A stretch of DNA of 64,000 bases. It comes from Hymenobacter metallicola. GTDB lineage: Bacteria > Bacteroidota > Bacteroidia > Cytophagales > Hymenobacteraceae. The notes under the pieces were generated by a model. That model was not told the origin of the DNA. It worked only from the letters and a program-made list of their open reading frames with translations, and made no database searches. The stretch is from positions 558,001 through 622,000 of the forward strand of contig NZ_SRMB01000003.1 in NCBI RefSeq assembly GCF_004745645.1, given 5' to 3'. The number at the start of each line of letters is the position of its first letter. Within the stretch, counting starts at the first letter, position 1. The translations under genes were made by a program, and so were the position numbers. Shown piece by piece: positions 50,449-59,885 of the stretch.

Positions 50449-53400
50449 CTATTTCATTTTCTGAAAATATTCACTCACCTCCCGCTGGTAGTACGGCGTG
50501 AGGGCCGGTGGAACGGTCCGCAGCAGCTCCGTTTGGCGGTTTTTCTGCTGCTTATATTTCTCAAAAGCAGGTGGAAATACCGGTGTCCGGTTCTGTGCGG
50601 TCTGCGCTTCGCGCTTGTCATCCTGGTCCCGTTCCCGAGCCGATTTCTCGACTTCCAGCAAACGAGTCATGATTTGACGCTGACGCAAAATGGTTTGCTC
50701 CGTTAGCCGCTTGTTTACGAGGTCGGTTTCGGTTTGTTCCATTAATTTCTTCAACTCGCCGGTGCCGCCGGCGCCGTTCTGGCCTTTGCCTTCTTTGCTG
50801 CCTTGTTGCAGCTTATCAAGCTCTTTGAGGGCCTGGCGAAGCATTTGCTGTTGAGCTGCGAGTTTAGCTAAATCTTCTGACAACGCCCGTCCGGTTTTGC
50901 CGCTTTGCTGCAGCTGCTGAATCTGCTGGTTGAGCTGCTGCTGCATCTTGCCCAGCTGCCCCTCGCCGGCGGCGCTGCCTTTCTTCTTTTTCTTGCCGCC
51001 GGGCTTGCCCCCACCCTGCTGGGCCTGCTGCCCTTCGCGCTGCTCCTGCTGCATCTGCTGCAGGGCGTCGTTGAGCATCAGGGCCAGGTTGTTCATGCTG
51101 GTCATGGCCAGCTGCTGGCTGCTGGTGGCCCGGCCCACGTTGCGCTGCCGGATCTGGTTCAGCGACTCGTCCATCTGCCCGTTCATCTCCCCTACTTCCC
51201 GGGTCACGAACGACTTGATCTGGAATACTTTTTTGGCCAGGGCATACAGGGAGTCCTGGATGATGGCTGCGTCGTCCTTGAGCTTGCGCTGGTTCTGGCC
51301 CAGCTGCACGAAGCGCGGGTCGGTCTGGTCGACGGTGCGGAACTGCTTCATCAGGTTTTCCTGGTCGAAGCTGAGCGTGATGAGGTTGTCGAGGATGTCG
51401 CGCAGGTCGTCGATGTTCTGCTGCTGCTGCTCGTCCTGGTCCTCTTCCTGCTGCTGCTTCATTTTCTGGGCCATCTGCTGCATCTTCTGGGCGGCCTGCT
51501 TCTGGCTCTGGCTGGCTTTCTTGTTTTGGTTCTTGCCGAGCTGCTCCTGGCTGTCCTGCTGCTGCTGGTCCACGTCCTGCTGGTCCTGCTTCATGTCGTC
51601 GGCGCCGTTCTGGTTGTCCAGCTGCTCGTCCATCTTCTTGAGTTCGTCGAGCTCCTTTTTCACGTCCTGGAACTGCTGCTGCTTCTCAGCCTGCTGCTGC
51701 TTGAGTTGCTCCTGCTTCTGCTGCTGGTCCTGCTTCGAGTCGCCTTTCTGCTGGTTGTCCTTGTCGTTTTTCTCGGTTTGCTCGGCCAGCTTTTCCTGCT
51801 CCTGGGCCAGCTGCTCGAGCTTCTCGGTGGCCTGCTCCATCTTCTGCTCAAACTGCAGCTGCTTGAACATTTCCAGGGCCCGCTCCAGCTCTTTTTGCAG
51901 GGTGTTTTCCTTGTTTTCGAGCTGCTGCAGCATCTTTTGCAGCTGGGCGTCGGGCGTTTTCTGCTCTTCCAGCAGCTTCTGCAGTTGGTCGTAGAGCTTC
52001 TTGGTTTCGGGGTCGAGCAAGGAGTCCATCAGCTTCTTAAGCTCCTCGGCCTTGTCGCGCAGCTCCTCGCTCTTGGGGTCGAGCTGGTCCTGCTTCTGGG
52101 TCAGCTCCTCAAACATCTTCTTCATGTCGGCAATCTGCTGGTCCATCTGCTGCTTCTGCTCGAGCATGTCCTGGAGCTGCTTTTTGTCCTGGAAGTTGAG
52201 GCTGCGCTTGGTTTTGAGCTTGTCCTCAGTCTTGGCCATTTCGCGCTCCAGCTTTTTGGACTTCTCGGCCGCCTGGCTCAGCTGGTTCTGCACCGACTGC
52301 GACTGGGCGTTCATCTGCTCCCGCAGTTCCTTGGTAGAAGGCAGCTTGAACTCGGCCGCCCGCGTCCGGGCCGCTTTGGGGCCGTGCACGCCGTCGTTAT
52401 CCCACACCTGCAGGAAGTATTCCACCCGGTCGCCGGGCTTCAGGTTCAGGGGCGCCAGGTCCCACTGGTAGGCGTAGCTCTGGGTCGGGCCGCTTTGCAG
52501 GGCAATGGCGCGGGCCTTGTAGTCGCCGTTGGGCCGGGCTTTGGAAGTCACGCGGTAGTGGAGCTGCAGGCGGCTCAGGCCGTAGTCGTCGCGCACCGAA
52601 CCGCCCAAAGCCAGGTAGCGCAGGGAGGTGGTATCGGCGAAGCTCTCGACCGTAATTTCCGGCACCAGGTCCGGAATGGCGGTAATCTGGTACTGAATCG
52701 GGTCCCGGTTGAGGCTGGCCGCGTTGCGCAGGCGCACGGCGTATTCCTGGCTTTTCAGGACGCGGCGCGTCGTTGCAAACCCCTCCCCCGCCTCGGTGGC
52801 TGTCACGGTTTCCTCGGGGTTGGTGAACAGCAACTGCAGCTCGTCGGTGGCGGCGGTGGCGAATTCCCAGCGTACGGTGCTGCCCTCGGGCACCGTGAGG
52901 TTGCCGGTATTGCGGATGGTTTCGGCGGGCTTGCCGATATAGGTCGGGTAGGTGACGTGCACGGCGAAGTCGCGCAGGTTGGGCCGCTCGCGCACCAGCA
53001 GGTCGTAGTCGTCGGAGGTGAAGCCGGCGGCCGAGAGCTGGAACTCCACGTTGCGCTGCAGCTGCCGGAACTCGTAGGTGTAGCGGTTGCCGCTCTGCTT
53101 CGTCAGGCGCCGCTCCCGGCCCCCGTACACGATGCTGATTTCGTTGGGCAGGGCCTCGCCTTCCACCGTCACGGCCAGCTCGTAGTTTTCGCCCTTAAAG
53201 GCCTTCAGGTCCTTGTTCTCAACAATAAACGTAAATGGAGCTGGTGGCGAATAGGCCCGGTTGTAGTGGAAAATCCGCTCGGTACCCTGCACGAACAGGG
53301 CGGGGTACACCAGCAGCAAGAGCAGCATGATGCCGGCCGGTACGGCCACGTATTTCCACAGCGGCCGGGTCTGGTTCCTGATATTGATGCCCTGACTGAA

Positions 53401-53838
53401 CTCCAACCCGGTGAGCTGACCGGCGCGCTGTTCCAGGCTGGCGGCAATCAGCTCATTCTCCCGGGCCTGGCCCTGGAGCTGCAAGGCGTTGAGCAGCTTG
53501 TCCTGGACCTGGGGAAATAATTCGCCGACGCGCTGGGCGGCCTGTTCGTCGCTGAGCAGGCGGCGTAGGTTGGTCAGGGCCGCCAGGGGCTGCCAGATCC
53601 AGCGCCCGAAGGCATAGACGGTAAGGGCCAGAAAGCCGAACAGCAGCCCGCCCCGCACCCAGGTGGGCAGGTAAAGGAAGTATTCCAGGGTGTTGAATAC
53701 CAGAAACAGCGTCAGCAGCAACCCGCCCGCCACCAGCGCGCCGCGCACCAGCAGGTTGAGGTAAAACTTCCGCTTAAAGGCATCTAGTTGCGCCAGAACC
53801 TGCTCCAGGGCCGGCGCATTCGTAGTCGTTACAGGCAC
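50449..53838 (-). CDS. DUF4175 membrane-anchored coiled-coil protein
   Basis: A 1129-residue protein with GTG start at 53838, chosen for the GGAG ribosome site 10 bases upstream and for the DUF4175 N terminus (VTTTNAPALEQVLAQLDAF). Two to three TM segments occur near residues 25-75 and 170-185. Next are Ig-like strand regions (about 200-500), then a very long charged coiled coil of Gln/Lys/Glu (about 520-1050), and a short C-terminal domain. DUF4175 proteins are common in Bacteroidota; the role is unproven, likely structural in the envelope. It is the first gene of the HATPase-ybeY unit, ending 42 bases before. Confidence 0.85.
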   Translation of the reverse strand: MPVTTTNAPALEQVLAQLDAFKRKFYLNLLVRGALVAGGLLLTLFLVFNTLEYFLYLPTWVRGGLLFGFLALTVYAFGRWIWQPLAALTNLRRLLSDEQAAQRVGELFPQVQDKLLNALQLQGQARENELIAASLEQRAGQLTGLEFSQGINIRNQTRPLWKYVAVPAGIMLLLLLVYPALFVQGTERIFHYNRAYSPPAPFTFIVENKDLKAFKGENYELAVTVEGEALPNEISIVYGGRERRLTKQSGNRYTYEFRQLQRNVEFQLSAAGFTSDDYDLLVRERPNLRDFAVHVTYPTYIGKPAETIRNTGNLTVPEGSTVRWEFATAATDELQLLFTNPEETVTATEAGEGFATTRRVLKSQEYAVRLRNAASLNRDPIQYQITAIPDLVPEITVESFADTTSLRYLALGGSVRDDYGLSRLQLHYRVTSKARPNGDYKARAIALQSGPTQSYAYQWDLAPLNLKPGDRVEYFLQVWDNDGVHGPKAARTRAAEFKLPSTKELREQMNAQSQSVQNQLSQAAEKSKKLEREMAKTEDKLKTKRSLNFQDKKQLQDMLEQKQQMDQQIADMKKMFEELTQKQDQLDPKSEELRDKAEELKKLMDSLLDPETKKLYDQLQKLLEEQKTPDAQLQKMLQQLENKENTLQKELERALEMFKQLQFEQKMEQATEKLEQLAQEQEKLAEQTEKNDKDNQQKGDSKQDQQQKQEQLKQQQAEKQQQFQDVKKELDELKKMDEQLDNQNGADDMKQDQQDVDQQQQDSQEQLGKNQNKKASQSQKQAAQKMQQMAQKMKQQQEEDQDEQQQQNIDDLRDILDNLITLSFDQENLMKQFRTVDQTDPRFVQLGQNQRKLKDDAAIIQDSLYALAKKVFQIKSFVTREVGEMNGQMDESLNQIRQRNVGRATSSQQLAMTSMNNLALMLNDALQQMQQEQREGQQAQQGGGKPGGKKKKKGSAAGEGQLGKMQQQLNQQIQQLQQSGKTGRALSEDLAKLAAQQQMLRQALKELDKLQQGSKEGKGQNGAGGTGELKKLMEQTETDLVNKRLTEQTILRQRQIMTRLLEVEKSARERDQDDKREAQTAQNRTPVFPPAFEKYKQQKNRQTELLRTVPPALTPYYQREVSEYFQKMK

Positions 53839-54071
53839 AGATTCTTTCTCCAAGAAACCAAAAGAGCCCAGTGCAGGCCCTCGGAAAGATACGCATAATG
53901 GCGGCGAAGGCTGCATGCAGCCCACCGGACTAAACGACAACAGCTCAGGGGTAAATTGTTCCGGAGCGGGGCGGGCCGGTGTGGATATTCCAAGTCAGGC
54001 TTGCCTAGCAGCTGCGCAACAAAAGCCTCGGCGCTGCGTGCCGAAAGCAGAACATTCTCCTGAGCAACGTT

Positions 54072-54119
54072 GAGGCCCCTCGCGGCCCAGTAGCACTACC
54101 CTGGTCCGCGAGGGGCCTC
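54072..54119 (-). terminator. Palindromic hairpin
   Basis: GAGGCCCCTCGCGGcCCAG against CTGGtCCGCGAGGGGCCTC: 19-bp stem with a single T/C mismatch and a 10-base loop; probably a dispersed intergenic palindrome. Confidence 0.5.
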
Positions 54120-54159
54120 CCCGGCTCGACGTGACCTTCAAGAAAAGCACGGAAAAGCC

Positions 54160-54210
54160 CGAAAAGTAAAAAGCCCGGCTTCGAGCAGAAACCGGGCTTT
54201 TTACTTTTCG
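54160..54210 (-). terminator. Terminator of the M16 peptidase gene
   Basis: CGAAAAGTAAAAAGCCCGG / CCGGGCTTTTTACTTTTCG perfect 19-bp stem, 15 bases past the M16 stop, with T-rich sides. Confidence 0.85.
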
Positions 54211-54224
54211 AAAGGGGGGCTGGA

Positions 54225-57200
54225 TTACTCGGCCTTTTCCTTCACTTTGGTGCCGTCCTCGTCCTTTTTCAGCTTGCGCTTGGCTTTGCGGCCGTCTTCG
54301 TCTTTGGTCTTGGACTTAGCCTTTTTCACGTCGCCGCCGGTGGGGGCGGCGGGCACGGCCGTTACGGTGCTGGCGGCCGGAATAGCGGCGGTGAGGCGGT
54401 TGCCCTCGGCATCCATTTCCACGATTTCGTAGCCCAGGGTAGTGATGCTGGGGAACACCTTGTTCCGGTCGCCGACCACCACGATGTACATGTTGTCAAT
54501 CGGCAGGTACTTCTGGGCCACGGCCTGCACGTCTTCCTTCTTCAGGTTGCGCAGAATCTCGTTTTGCTGCTGCACGAAGTTGGGCGTAAGGTCGTATTCG
54601 AGCAGGCGGGCCAGGAAAGCGGCCCGCTGCAGGCCGGTTTCGTACTTCAGCGCGTCGCTCTGGCCTACCGAGGTCTTGAGCAGTTGCAGCTCCTCGTCGG
54701 AAATACCCTGCTGGTAGCTTTTCAGCTCTTTGCCAAACTCGACCAGGGCCGGAGTAGTAGCGTCGGCGCGCACCCCGGCCTGGGCCGTGAAAGGCCCAAT
54801 GTAGCGGCTGCCCTGGAAGCCCGAGTAAGCGCCGTAGGTATAGCCTTTCTGCTCGCGCAGGTTCTGGTTGATACGGCTGGTAAAGGAGCCGCCCAGCAGG
54901 TAGTTGGCCAAATAGGCCCGGTAATAGTCGCCGGTGGCGTCGTAGGGCAGGGCCAGGTAGCCCATGCGGATTTCCGACTGGGCCGCATCGGGTTTGTTGA
55001 CGAAGTAAATGCGGGTTTTATCGGGCTGCTTGCCGGGGTTGCCGGCGGGCAGGATCTGGCCCTTGCGGCCCCAGTTTTGCAAAAAGCCCAGCTTGCCGAC
55101 CACTTCCTTCTGCTCGACGTCACCCACGATAACCAGGTGCGACAAATCGGGGCCGTAGTAAAGCTGGTAAAACTGCTTGACGTCGTCCAGGGTGAGGCCC
55201 TGCACGGTGCTGGCCGTGCCGAAAACGGGCACGCTCATGATGTCGCCGGGGCCGTAGAGCAGGGAGGCGTAGGTCTTGTCGGCAATGACCGTGGGCTGGG
55301 TGCTCTGGTTGGCAATGGCTTCGAGGGTTTGCTTTTTGAGGCGGGCAAAGTCGGCCGCATCAAAGCGGGGGCGCAGCAGCAGCTCTTCCAGCAAGGCCAG
55401 CGTGGCGGGCAGGTTCTTGGTCAGACTCTGCACTTCCACCAGGGTATTGTCGGCGCCGGGCCGTACCCGAATCGAGCTGCCCAGCCGCTCGAGGGCATCG
55501 GCCAGCTGCTCACCCGTGTACTTCTGGGTACCTTCGCTGAGCATCGAAGCCGTTAGGGCCGCTACGCCCGCCTTGCCGGGGGTGAGCTGCTCCAGGCGGT
55601 GGCCGCCGCGGATGGTAAGCAGCATGTTCACGGTCGGAACTTCGGTGTTGCGGCTGCCCATCACGCGCAGGCCGTTCTGAAACTGCTCCTGCCACAGGGC
55701 GGGCACCTTCACCACGGGGTTGGCGCCCGCGCCGGGCATTTTGCTCCGGTCGAAAGAGTCTTTGGCCTTCACGTAGGTCAGGCCCTTATACTCATCGGCC
55801 GGGGCCTTGTAGGCTTCCTTGGTAATGGTGTAATTGTCGGGCTTGGCCGGCGCCGTAGGAGCCGACTTAGGCAGCACGCTCAGCACCACGGCCTTTTTGC
55901 CTTTGATGTACTGGCCATACACCCGCTGCACGTCGGCTTTGGTTAGGGCGCGCAGGCGTTGGAGTTCTACGGTCAGGTAGTTGGGGTTGCCTGTAAAGGT
56001 CTGGTTGGCGGCCAGGCGCGCTACCTTGCCGGTCACGCTGCCCAGGCTGTTGATCAGGTCGGCCTCGTGGCTGGCCTTGAAGCGCTGCAAATCCTCGTCC
56101 TTCACGCCCCGCCGCTCAAACTGCGTCAGATTCTGCCGCACCAGGTATTCCAGACTGTCGAGGCCCTTGCCGGGGAAAGCCCGGGCCGTAATGGTGAATT
56201 CACCGCCCAGCTCCGAAGTAGGATGGTAAGCCTGGGCTCCGAGGGCCTTCTGCGTTTTCGTAAGGTTCTGGTACAGCAGCGAGTTTTTGCCGCCCCCGAT
56301 AATCTCGGCCAGAGCGTCCAGGGCTACTTCATCGGGGTGGTTCTGCGGAACCGTAGGGAATACCATTTGCAGCTGCGGGAAGCGCACGTTGTCCTGGTAG
56401 CTCACGTAGCGGTCCTGGGTGAGCTTAGGCGCGGGCAGCTTCATGTTCTGCACGGCCGGTCCGCGGTTGATGGGGCCAAAGTACTTCTCCGCCATAGCCA
56501 CCACCTCAGCCGGCTTCACGTCGCCGCCCACCGTGAGCGTGGCGTTGTTGGGGCCGTACCAGCGCAGGAAAAACTGCTTCAGGTCGTTGACGTCGGAGCG
56601 GTCCAGGTCTTCGAGGTAGCCAATGGTGAGCCAGCTGTACGGGTGGCCGTAGGGGTACAAGGTCTTGGCTACGTACTCGCCGACCAGGCCGTAGGGGCGG
56701 TTGTCGTAGTTCTGGCCCCGCTCATTTTTCACCGTGGCCCGCTGCACTTCAAAGCGCTTCTGGGTTACGGCGTCGAGCAAAAAGCCCATGCGGTCGGCTT
56801 CCAGCCACAGGGCCCGTTCGAGCTGGTTGCTCGGAATGGTTTCGTAGTAGTTGGTCCGGTCGCGGTTGGTGCTGCCGTTGTTGGTACCCCCCGAGCCGAT
56901 GATGACCTTGTCGAACATGCCCTGCGGGGCGTGGTCGGAGCCCTCAAACATCATGTGCTCAAAGAAGTGGGCAAAGCCCGACTTGCCGATCTGCTCCCGG
57001 GCCGAGCCGACGTGGTAGGTCACGTCCACGTGCACCAGCGGGTCGGAGTGGTCCTCGGTTACGATGAGGGTGAGGCCGTTGGGCAGTACGTACTTTTCGT
57101 AGGGAATCACCACCTCCCCGGGCTTGCGGGTTACTTTTTCGACGAGGCGGGTGCCGGTGGCGGAAGCAGCCGTCGTGGCGGCGGCCGGCTTGTTCTGCTG

Positions 57201-57266
57201 GGCAGTGGCCGGAGCCGTAACCAGAGCGGCCCCGAGGCCCAGCAGGAGAAGGGAGTGTTTACGCAT
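54225..57266 (-). CDS. M16-family zinc metallopeptidase (two-domain)
   Basis: A 1013-residue secreted peptidase, with a signal peptide ending VTAPATAQ (residues 1-22). The inverted zinc motif HxxEH is HFFEH at 100-104 (KSGFAHFFEHMMFEGSD), with the third ligand Glu in NERGQNYDN (about 180). The second M16 domain (about 540-950) lacks the motif, as in the family, and contributes the R/Y pair. A Lys/Glu-rich basic tail (about 965-1013) follows. It is likely periplasmic and degrades peptides. Transcription is from the right, with a 320-base upstream region. Confidence 0.92.
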   Translation of the reverse strand: MRKHSLLLLGLGAALVTAPATAQQNKPAAATTAASATGTRLVEKVTRKPGEVVIPYEKYVLPNGLTLIVTEDHSDPLVHVDVTYHVGSAREQIGKSGFAHFFEHMMFEGSDHAPQGMFDKVIIGSGGTNNGSTNRDRTNYYETIPSNQLERALWLEADRMGFLLDAVTQKRFEVQRATVKNERGQNYDNRPYGLVGEYVAKTLYPYGHPYSWLTIGYLEDLDRSDVNDLKQFFLRWYGPNNATLTVGGDVKPAEVVAMAEKYFGPINRGPAVQNMKLPAPKLTQDRYVSYQDNVRFPQLQMVFPTVPQNHPDEVALDALAEIIGGGKNSLLYQNLTKTQKALGAQAYHPTSELGGEFTITARAFPGKGLDSLEYLVRQNLTQFERRGVKDEDLQRFKASHEADLINSLGSVTGKVARLAANQTFTGNPNYLTVELQRLRALTKADVQRVYGQYIKGKKAVVLSVLPKSAPTAPAKPDNYTITKEAYKAPADEYKGLTYVKAKDSFDRSKMPGAGANPVVKVPALWQEQFQNGLRVMGSRNTEVPTVNMLLTIRGGHRLEQLTPGKAGVAALTASMLSEGTQKYTGEQLADALERLGSSIRVRPGADNTLVEVQSLTKNLPATLALLEELLLRPRFDAADFARLKKQTLEAIANQSTQPTVIADKTYASLLYGPGDIMSVPVFGTASTVQGLTLDDVKQFYQLYYGPDLSHLVIVGDVEQKEVVGKLGFLQNWGRKGQILPAGNPGKQPDKTRIYFVNKPDAAQSEIRMGYLALPYDATGDYYRAYLANYLLGGSFTSRINQNLREQKGYTYGAYSGFQGSRYIGPFTAQAGVRADATTPALVEFGKELKSYQQGISDEELQLLKTSVGQSDALKYETGLQRAAFLARLLEYDLTPNFVQQQNEILRNLKKEDVQAVAQKYLPIDNMYIVVVGDRNKVFPSITTLGYEIVEMDAEGNRLTAAIPAASTVTAVPAAPTGGDVKKAKSKTKDEDGRKAKRKLKKDEDGTKVKEKAE

Positions 57267-57588
57267 AGAAAGGAAATACTGGAAGAAGGCAGGAAGGTAA
57301 GCGGTTCAAAGACAAACGCCCAAAACGCATGTTGCGTGCCGGGACCTGAACGGGAGAAGCCCGGCGGGAAGTTCGTTTTCGGCTGCGAGAGGTAAGGTAA
57401 CGCCGCATGCCATTCCGAGCCAAGCGAGGAATCCCGCTTGGCTGAAGCTGTTTTCTGTTTCAGCCAAGCGGTAACGATGCTTCGGCCGGCTTAGCGTAGC
57501 AATACCGGTTTGGGCCAAGCCGCCTGCTGGTGCTGTGCCCGTTTTTCGGCATCTTCAGCCCACCAAACAACCACAACCACAACCCTTC
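57267..57588. other. Divergent intergenic region (M16 and M28)
   Basis: Contains no gene. Short inverted copies of AGCCAAGCG / CGCTTGGCT at about 57419-57446 and CAGCCAAGCGG near 57461 could form hairpins between the divergent promoters. Promoter boxes are not clear. Confidence 0.4.
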
Positions 57589-59310
57589 ATGCGCTTCTTC
57601 TCCTCTTTCCTGCTGCTTGGCGGGGCTCTGGCTCTGGGCAGCCTACCCGGTTGCCAGAGCCGCAGCTCCGACTCGGCCACCGCCGGGCAGCCCGCGGCCG
57701 GTACCCAGGCTTCGGCCGATACCCTCGTGCCGGCCTCGCCCAACGACGGAATTACGGCCCAGCTGATCGGCAACCACATCAAGGTGCTGGCTTCGGATGA
57801 GTATCAGGGCCGCAAGCCGTTCACCGTGGGCGAGCAGAAAGCCACCACTTACCTGGCCAACGAGTTTAAAAAGCTGGGCCTCCAGCCGGGCCCCGACGGC
57901 AGCTACTTCCAGAAAGTGCCCCTGGTCGAAATAACCGGCACGCCCGCGCCCACCATGCAGATAACGGGCGGCAAGCAGCCGTTGGCCCTGAACTACAAGA
58001 CCGACTACATGGCCTTTACCGAGCAGGAAAAGGAAAAAGTAGCCCTCCAGAACTCCCCACTAGTGTTTGCCGGCTACGGGGTGGTGGCCCCCGAGTACGG
58101 CTGGAACGACTACGCGGGCCTCGACGTGAAAGGCAAAACGGTGGTCGTGCTCGTCAATGACCCCGGCAACGCGGGCACCGACACGACCTTGTTCAAGGGC
58201 AAGGCCATGACCTACTACGGCCGCTGGATGTACAAATACGAGGAAGCCGCCCGCCAAGGCGCCGCCGGCCTGCTCATCATTCACGATACCAAGCCCGCCG
58301 CCTACCCCTGGAGTGTAGTGCAAAGCAGCTATTCGGGCGCCAAGCTCCGCAACCAAACGGCCGACAGAGGCGCCAGCAAGTGCACTGTCGAGGGCTGGAT
58401 AACGTTGGACGCGGCTAAAAAGCTGTTCTCGGCCGCCGGCCAGGACTACGAGGAAGCCTACACTGCCGCCAACCAAAAAGGCTTTAAAGCCCGGCCGCTG
58501 AATCTGCAGGTTAGCACCAGCATTACCAACAAGCTGCGCCGCCAGGAGTCCAAGAACGTGGTGGCCGTGCTGCCCGGCACCACCCGGCCCGACGAGTACA
58601 TCATCTACTCGGCCCACTGGGACCACCTCGGCATCGGGGCACCCGTGGCCGGCGACTCTATCTACAACGGCGCAGCCGATAATGCCAGCGGCTGCGCGGC
58701 CTTGCTGGCCATTGCGGGGGCCTTCCGGCAGGCCAAGGAAAAGCCCGGGCGCAGCATCGTGTTCCTGGCCGTGACGGGCGAAGAACAAGGCCTGTTGGGC
58801 TCGATGTACTACGCCAACCACCCGCTGTTCCCGGTGAGCAAGACCGTGGCCGACCTGAACATGGATGACTTGCCCAACACCGGCCCCATGCGGGATCTGA
58901 CGGTTATCGGCTACGGGCAGTCGGAGCTGGATGAGTACGCCCGCGCCGCGGCCCAGGAGCAGGGGCGCTACATTCAGCCCGACCAGAACGCCGATAAGGG
59001 TTATTTCTTCCGCTCCGACCACTTCAGTTTTGCCCACGTGGGCGTGCCTTCCCTCTACGCCAGCGGCACCGCCGACAGCTGGACCAAGGGACGGGCTTAC
59101 ATGCAAAAGATGAGTGAGGAGTTTGAGGCCAAGCACTACCACCAGCCCTCCGACGAGTACAATGCCCAGGCCGACTACCGCGGCATGGAGTGGGATGCCC
59201 GCCTGCTCTACCGCGTGGGCCGCAAGCTGGCCGGTGAGACGACCTTCCCCAAGTGGAAGCCCGGCTCCGAATTCAAAGCTATCCGCGACAAAAGCCTGGC
59301 CCGGCAGTAA
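57589..59310 (+). CDS. M28-family zinc peptidase (lipoprotein)
   Basis: A 573-residue protein with start at ATG 57589 (MRFFSSFLLLGGALALGSLPGC), giving a lipobox Cys at 22. A PA domain (VFAGYGVVAPEYGWNDYAGLDVKGKTVVVL) is inserted at about 145-235. The M28 metal-binding residues are visible in SAHWDHLGIG, NGAADNASGCAALLAIA, TGEEQGLLGS and RSDHFSFAHVGVPSL. It is an aminopeptidase-like enzyme of the envelope, expected to have two zinc ions. It is divergent from the M16 gene, suggesting shared peptide breakdown but not proving it. Confidence 0.92.
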   Translation: MRFFSSFLLLGGALALGSLPGCQSRSSDSATAGQPAAGTQASADTLVPASPNDGITAQLIGNHIKVLASDEYQGRKPFTVGEQKATTYLANEFKKLGLQPGPDGSYFQKVPLVEITGTPAPTMQITGGKQPLALNYKTDYMAFTEQEKEKVALQNSPLVFAGYGVVAPEYGWNDYAGLDVKGKTVVVLVNDPGNAGTDTTLFKGKAMTYYGRWMYKYEEAARQGAAGLLIIHDTKPAAYPWSVVQSSYSGAKLRNQTADRGASKCTVEGWITLDAAKKLFSAAGQDYEEAYTAANQKGFKARPLNLQVSTSITNKLRRQESKNVVAVLPGTTRPDEYIIYSAHWDHLGIGAPVAGDSIYNGAADNASGCAALLAIAGAFRQAKEKPGRSIVFLAVTGEEQGLLGSMYYANHPLFPVSKTVADLNMDDLPNTGPMRDLTVIGYGQSELDEYARAAAQEQGRYIQPDQNADKGYFFRSDHFSFAHVGVPSLYASGTADSWTKGRAYMQKMSEEFEAKHYHQPSDEYNAQADYRGMEWDARLLYRVGRKLAGETTFPKWKPGSEFKAIRDKSLARQ

Positions 59311-59337
59311 GGCCTTAGCTACCAGCTGAATTCCTAG

Positions 59338-59367
59338 AAAAGCCTCCGCTGGATAGCGGGGGCTTTT
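59338..59367 (+). terminator. Terminator of the M28 gene
   Basis: AAAGCCTCCGCT / AGCGGGGGCTTTTT with one wobble and a 4-base loop, followed by TTTTT, 28 bases past the stop. Confidence 0.75.
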
Positions 59368-59468
59368 TGGCGTTAAAATAACGTTAAAACAATAGGTACT
59401 GGGTTCACTGTTACTTATCTGGCAAGCCGAATCCTACGCCTGCCTGTTCCCTCTTAGCGTCGCCTTTC

Positions 59469-59876
59469 GTGTCTGTACCTTCTACCGAGCTTGACTTCGT
59501 ACGTCTGTCTTACCGCTCCGACCTGCGCATTTTCTTTATGCGCTGGACGCGGCTGGTATCGTCGCAGGAACACCGGGCGGGCTATAAGGCGGCCCTGGAG
59601 TTTGCCCGGCAGCACGAGGCGGCCCACTGGCTGATTGATCTGCGTATCCGCGGGCTGGCCGAGGCGGAAGACTTCACCTGGATTATTCAGGAGTTTCGCC
59701 AGATGATGCAGCGGGCCTTGCCGGGCGCCGTGTTCCGGGTGGCCTACCTGGTTACCCCCTACCACCAAGAGCTGATTGACAGTCGGCTGCCAGCCCACGA
59801 GGCGACGTTTCGCACCTTTATCGAGGAGCAAACGGCTTACCAGTGGCTCGGGGTGCCCTTGTCGGCGGCCCGCTAG
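59469..59876 (+). CDS. STAS/SpoIIAA-like protein of unknown function
   Basis: A 135-residue protein with GTG start at 59469. The alternation of strands and helices (ELDFVRLSYRSDLRIFFMRW, HWLIDLRIRGLAEAEDFTWII, RVAYLVTPYHQELI) suits a SpoIIAA-like STAS fold of the Bacteroidota type, but the phosphorylatable Ser site is unclear. A partner-switching role with the RsbW-like gene at 49949 is a guess. It lies convergent to a glycosyltransferase gene. Confidence 0.65.
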   Translation: MSVPSTELDFVRLSYRSDLRIFFMRWTRLVSSQEHRAGYKAALEFARQHEAAHWLIDLRIRGLAEAEDFTWIIQEFRQMMQRALPGAVFRVAYLVTPYHQELIDSRLPAHEATFRTFIEEQTAYQWLGVPLSAAR

Positions 59877-59885
59877 GCTGCTGGC

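Larger units (their letters stand above)
53839..54224. other. Intergenic region with two strong hairpins
   Basis: About 385 bases with no convincing gene. The two hairpins at 54072-54119 and 54160-54210 occupy the right half; the left half is likely the DUF4175 promoter region (a TATCTTTC box near 53888 on the minus strand is one mismatch from consensus). Confidence 0.5.

Noticed and set aside
50905..53520. 871-codon plus-strand frame opposite the DUF4175 gene
   Set aside because: Leu-rich shadow of the Gln/Lys coiled coil (CAG read as CTG); no independent evidence.
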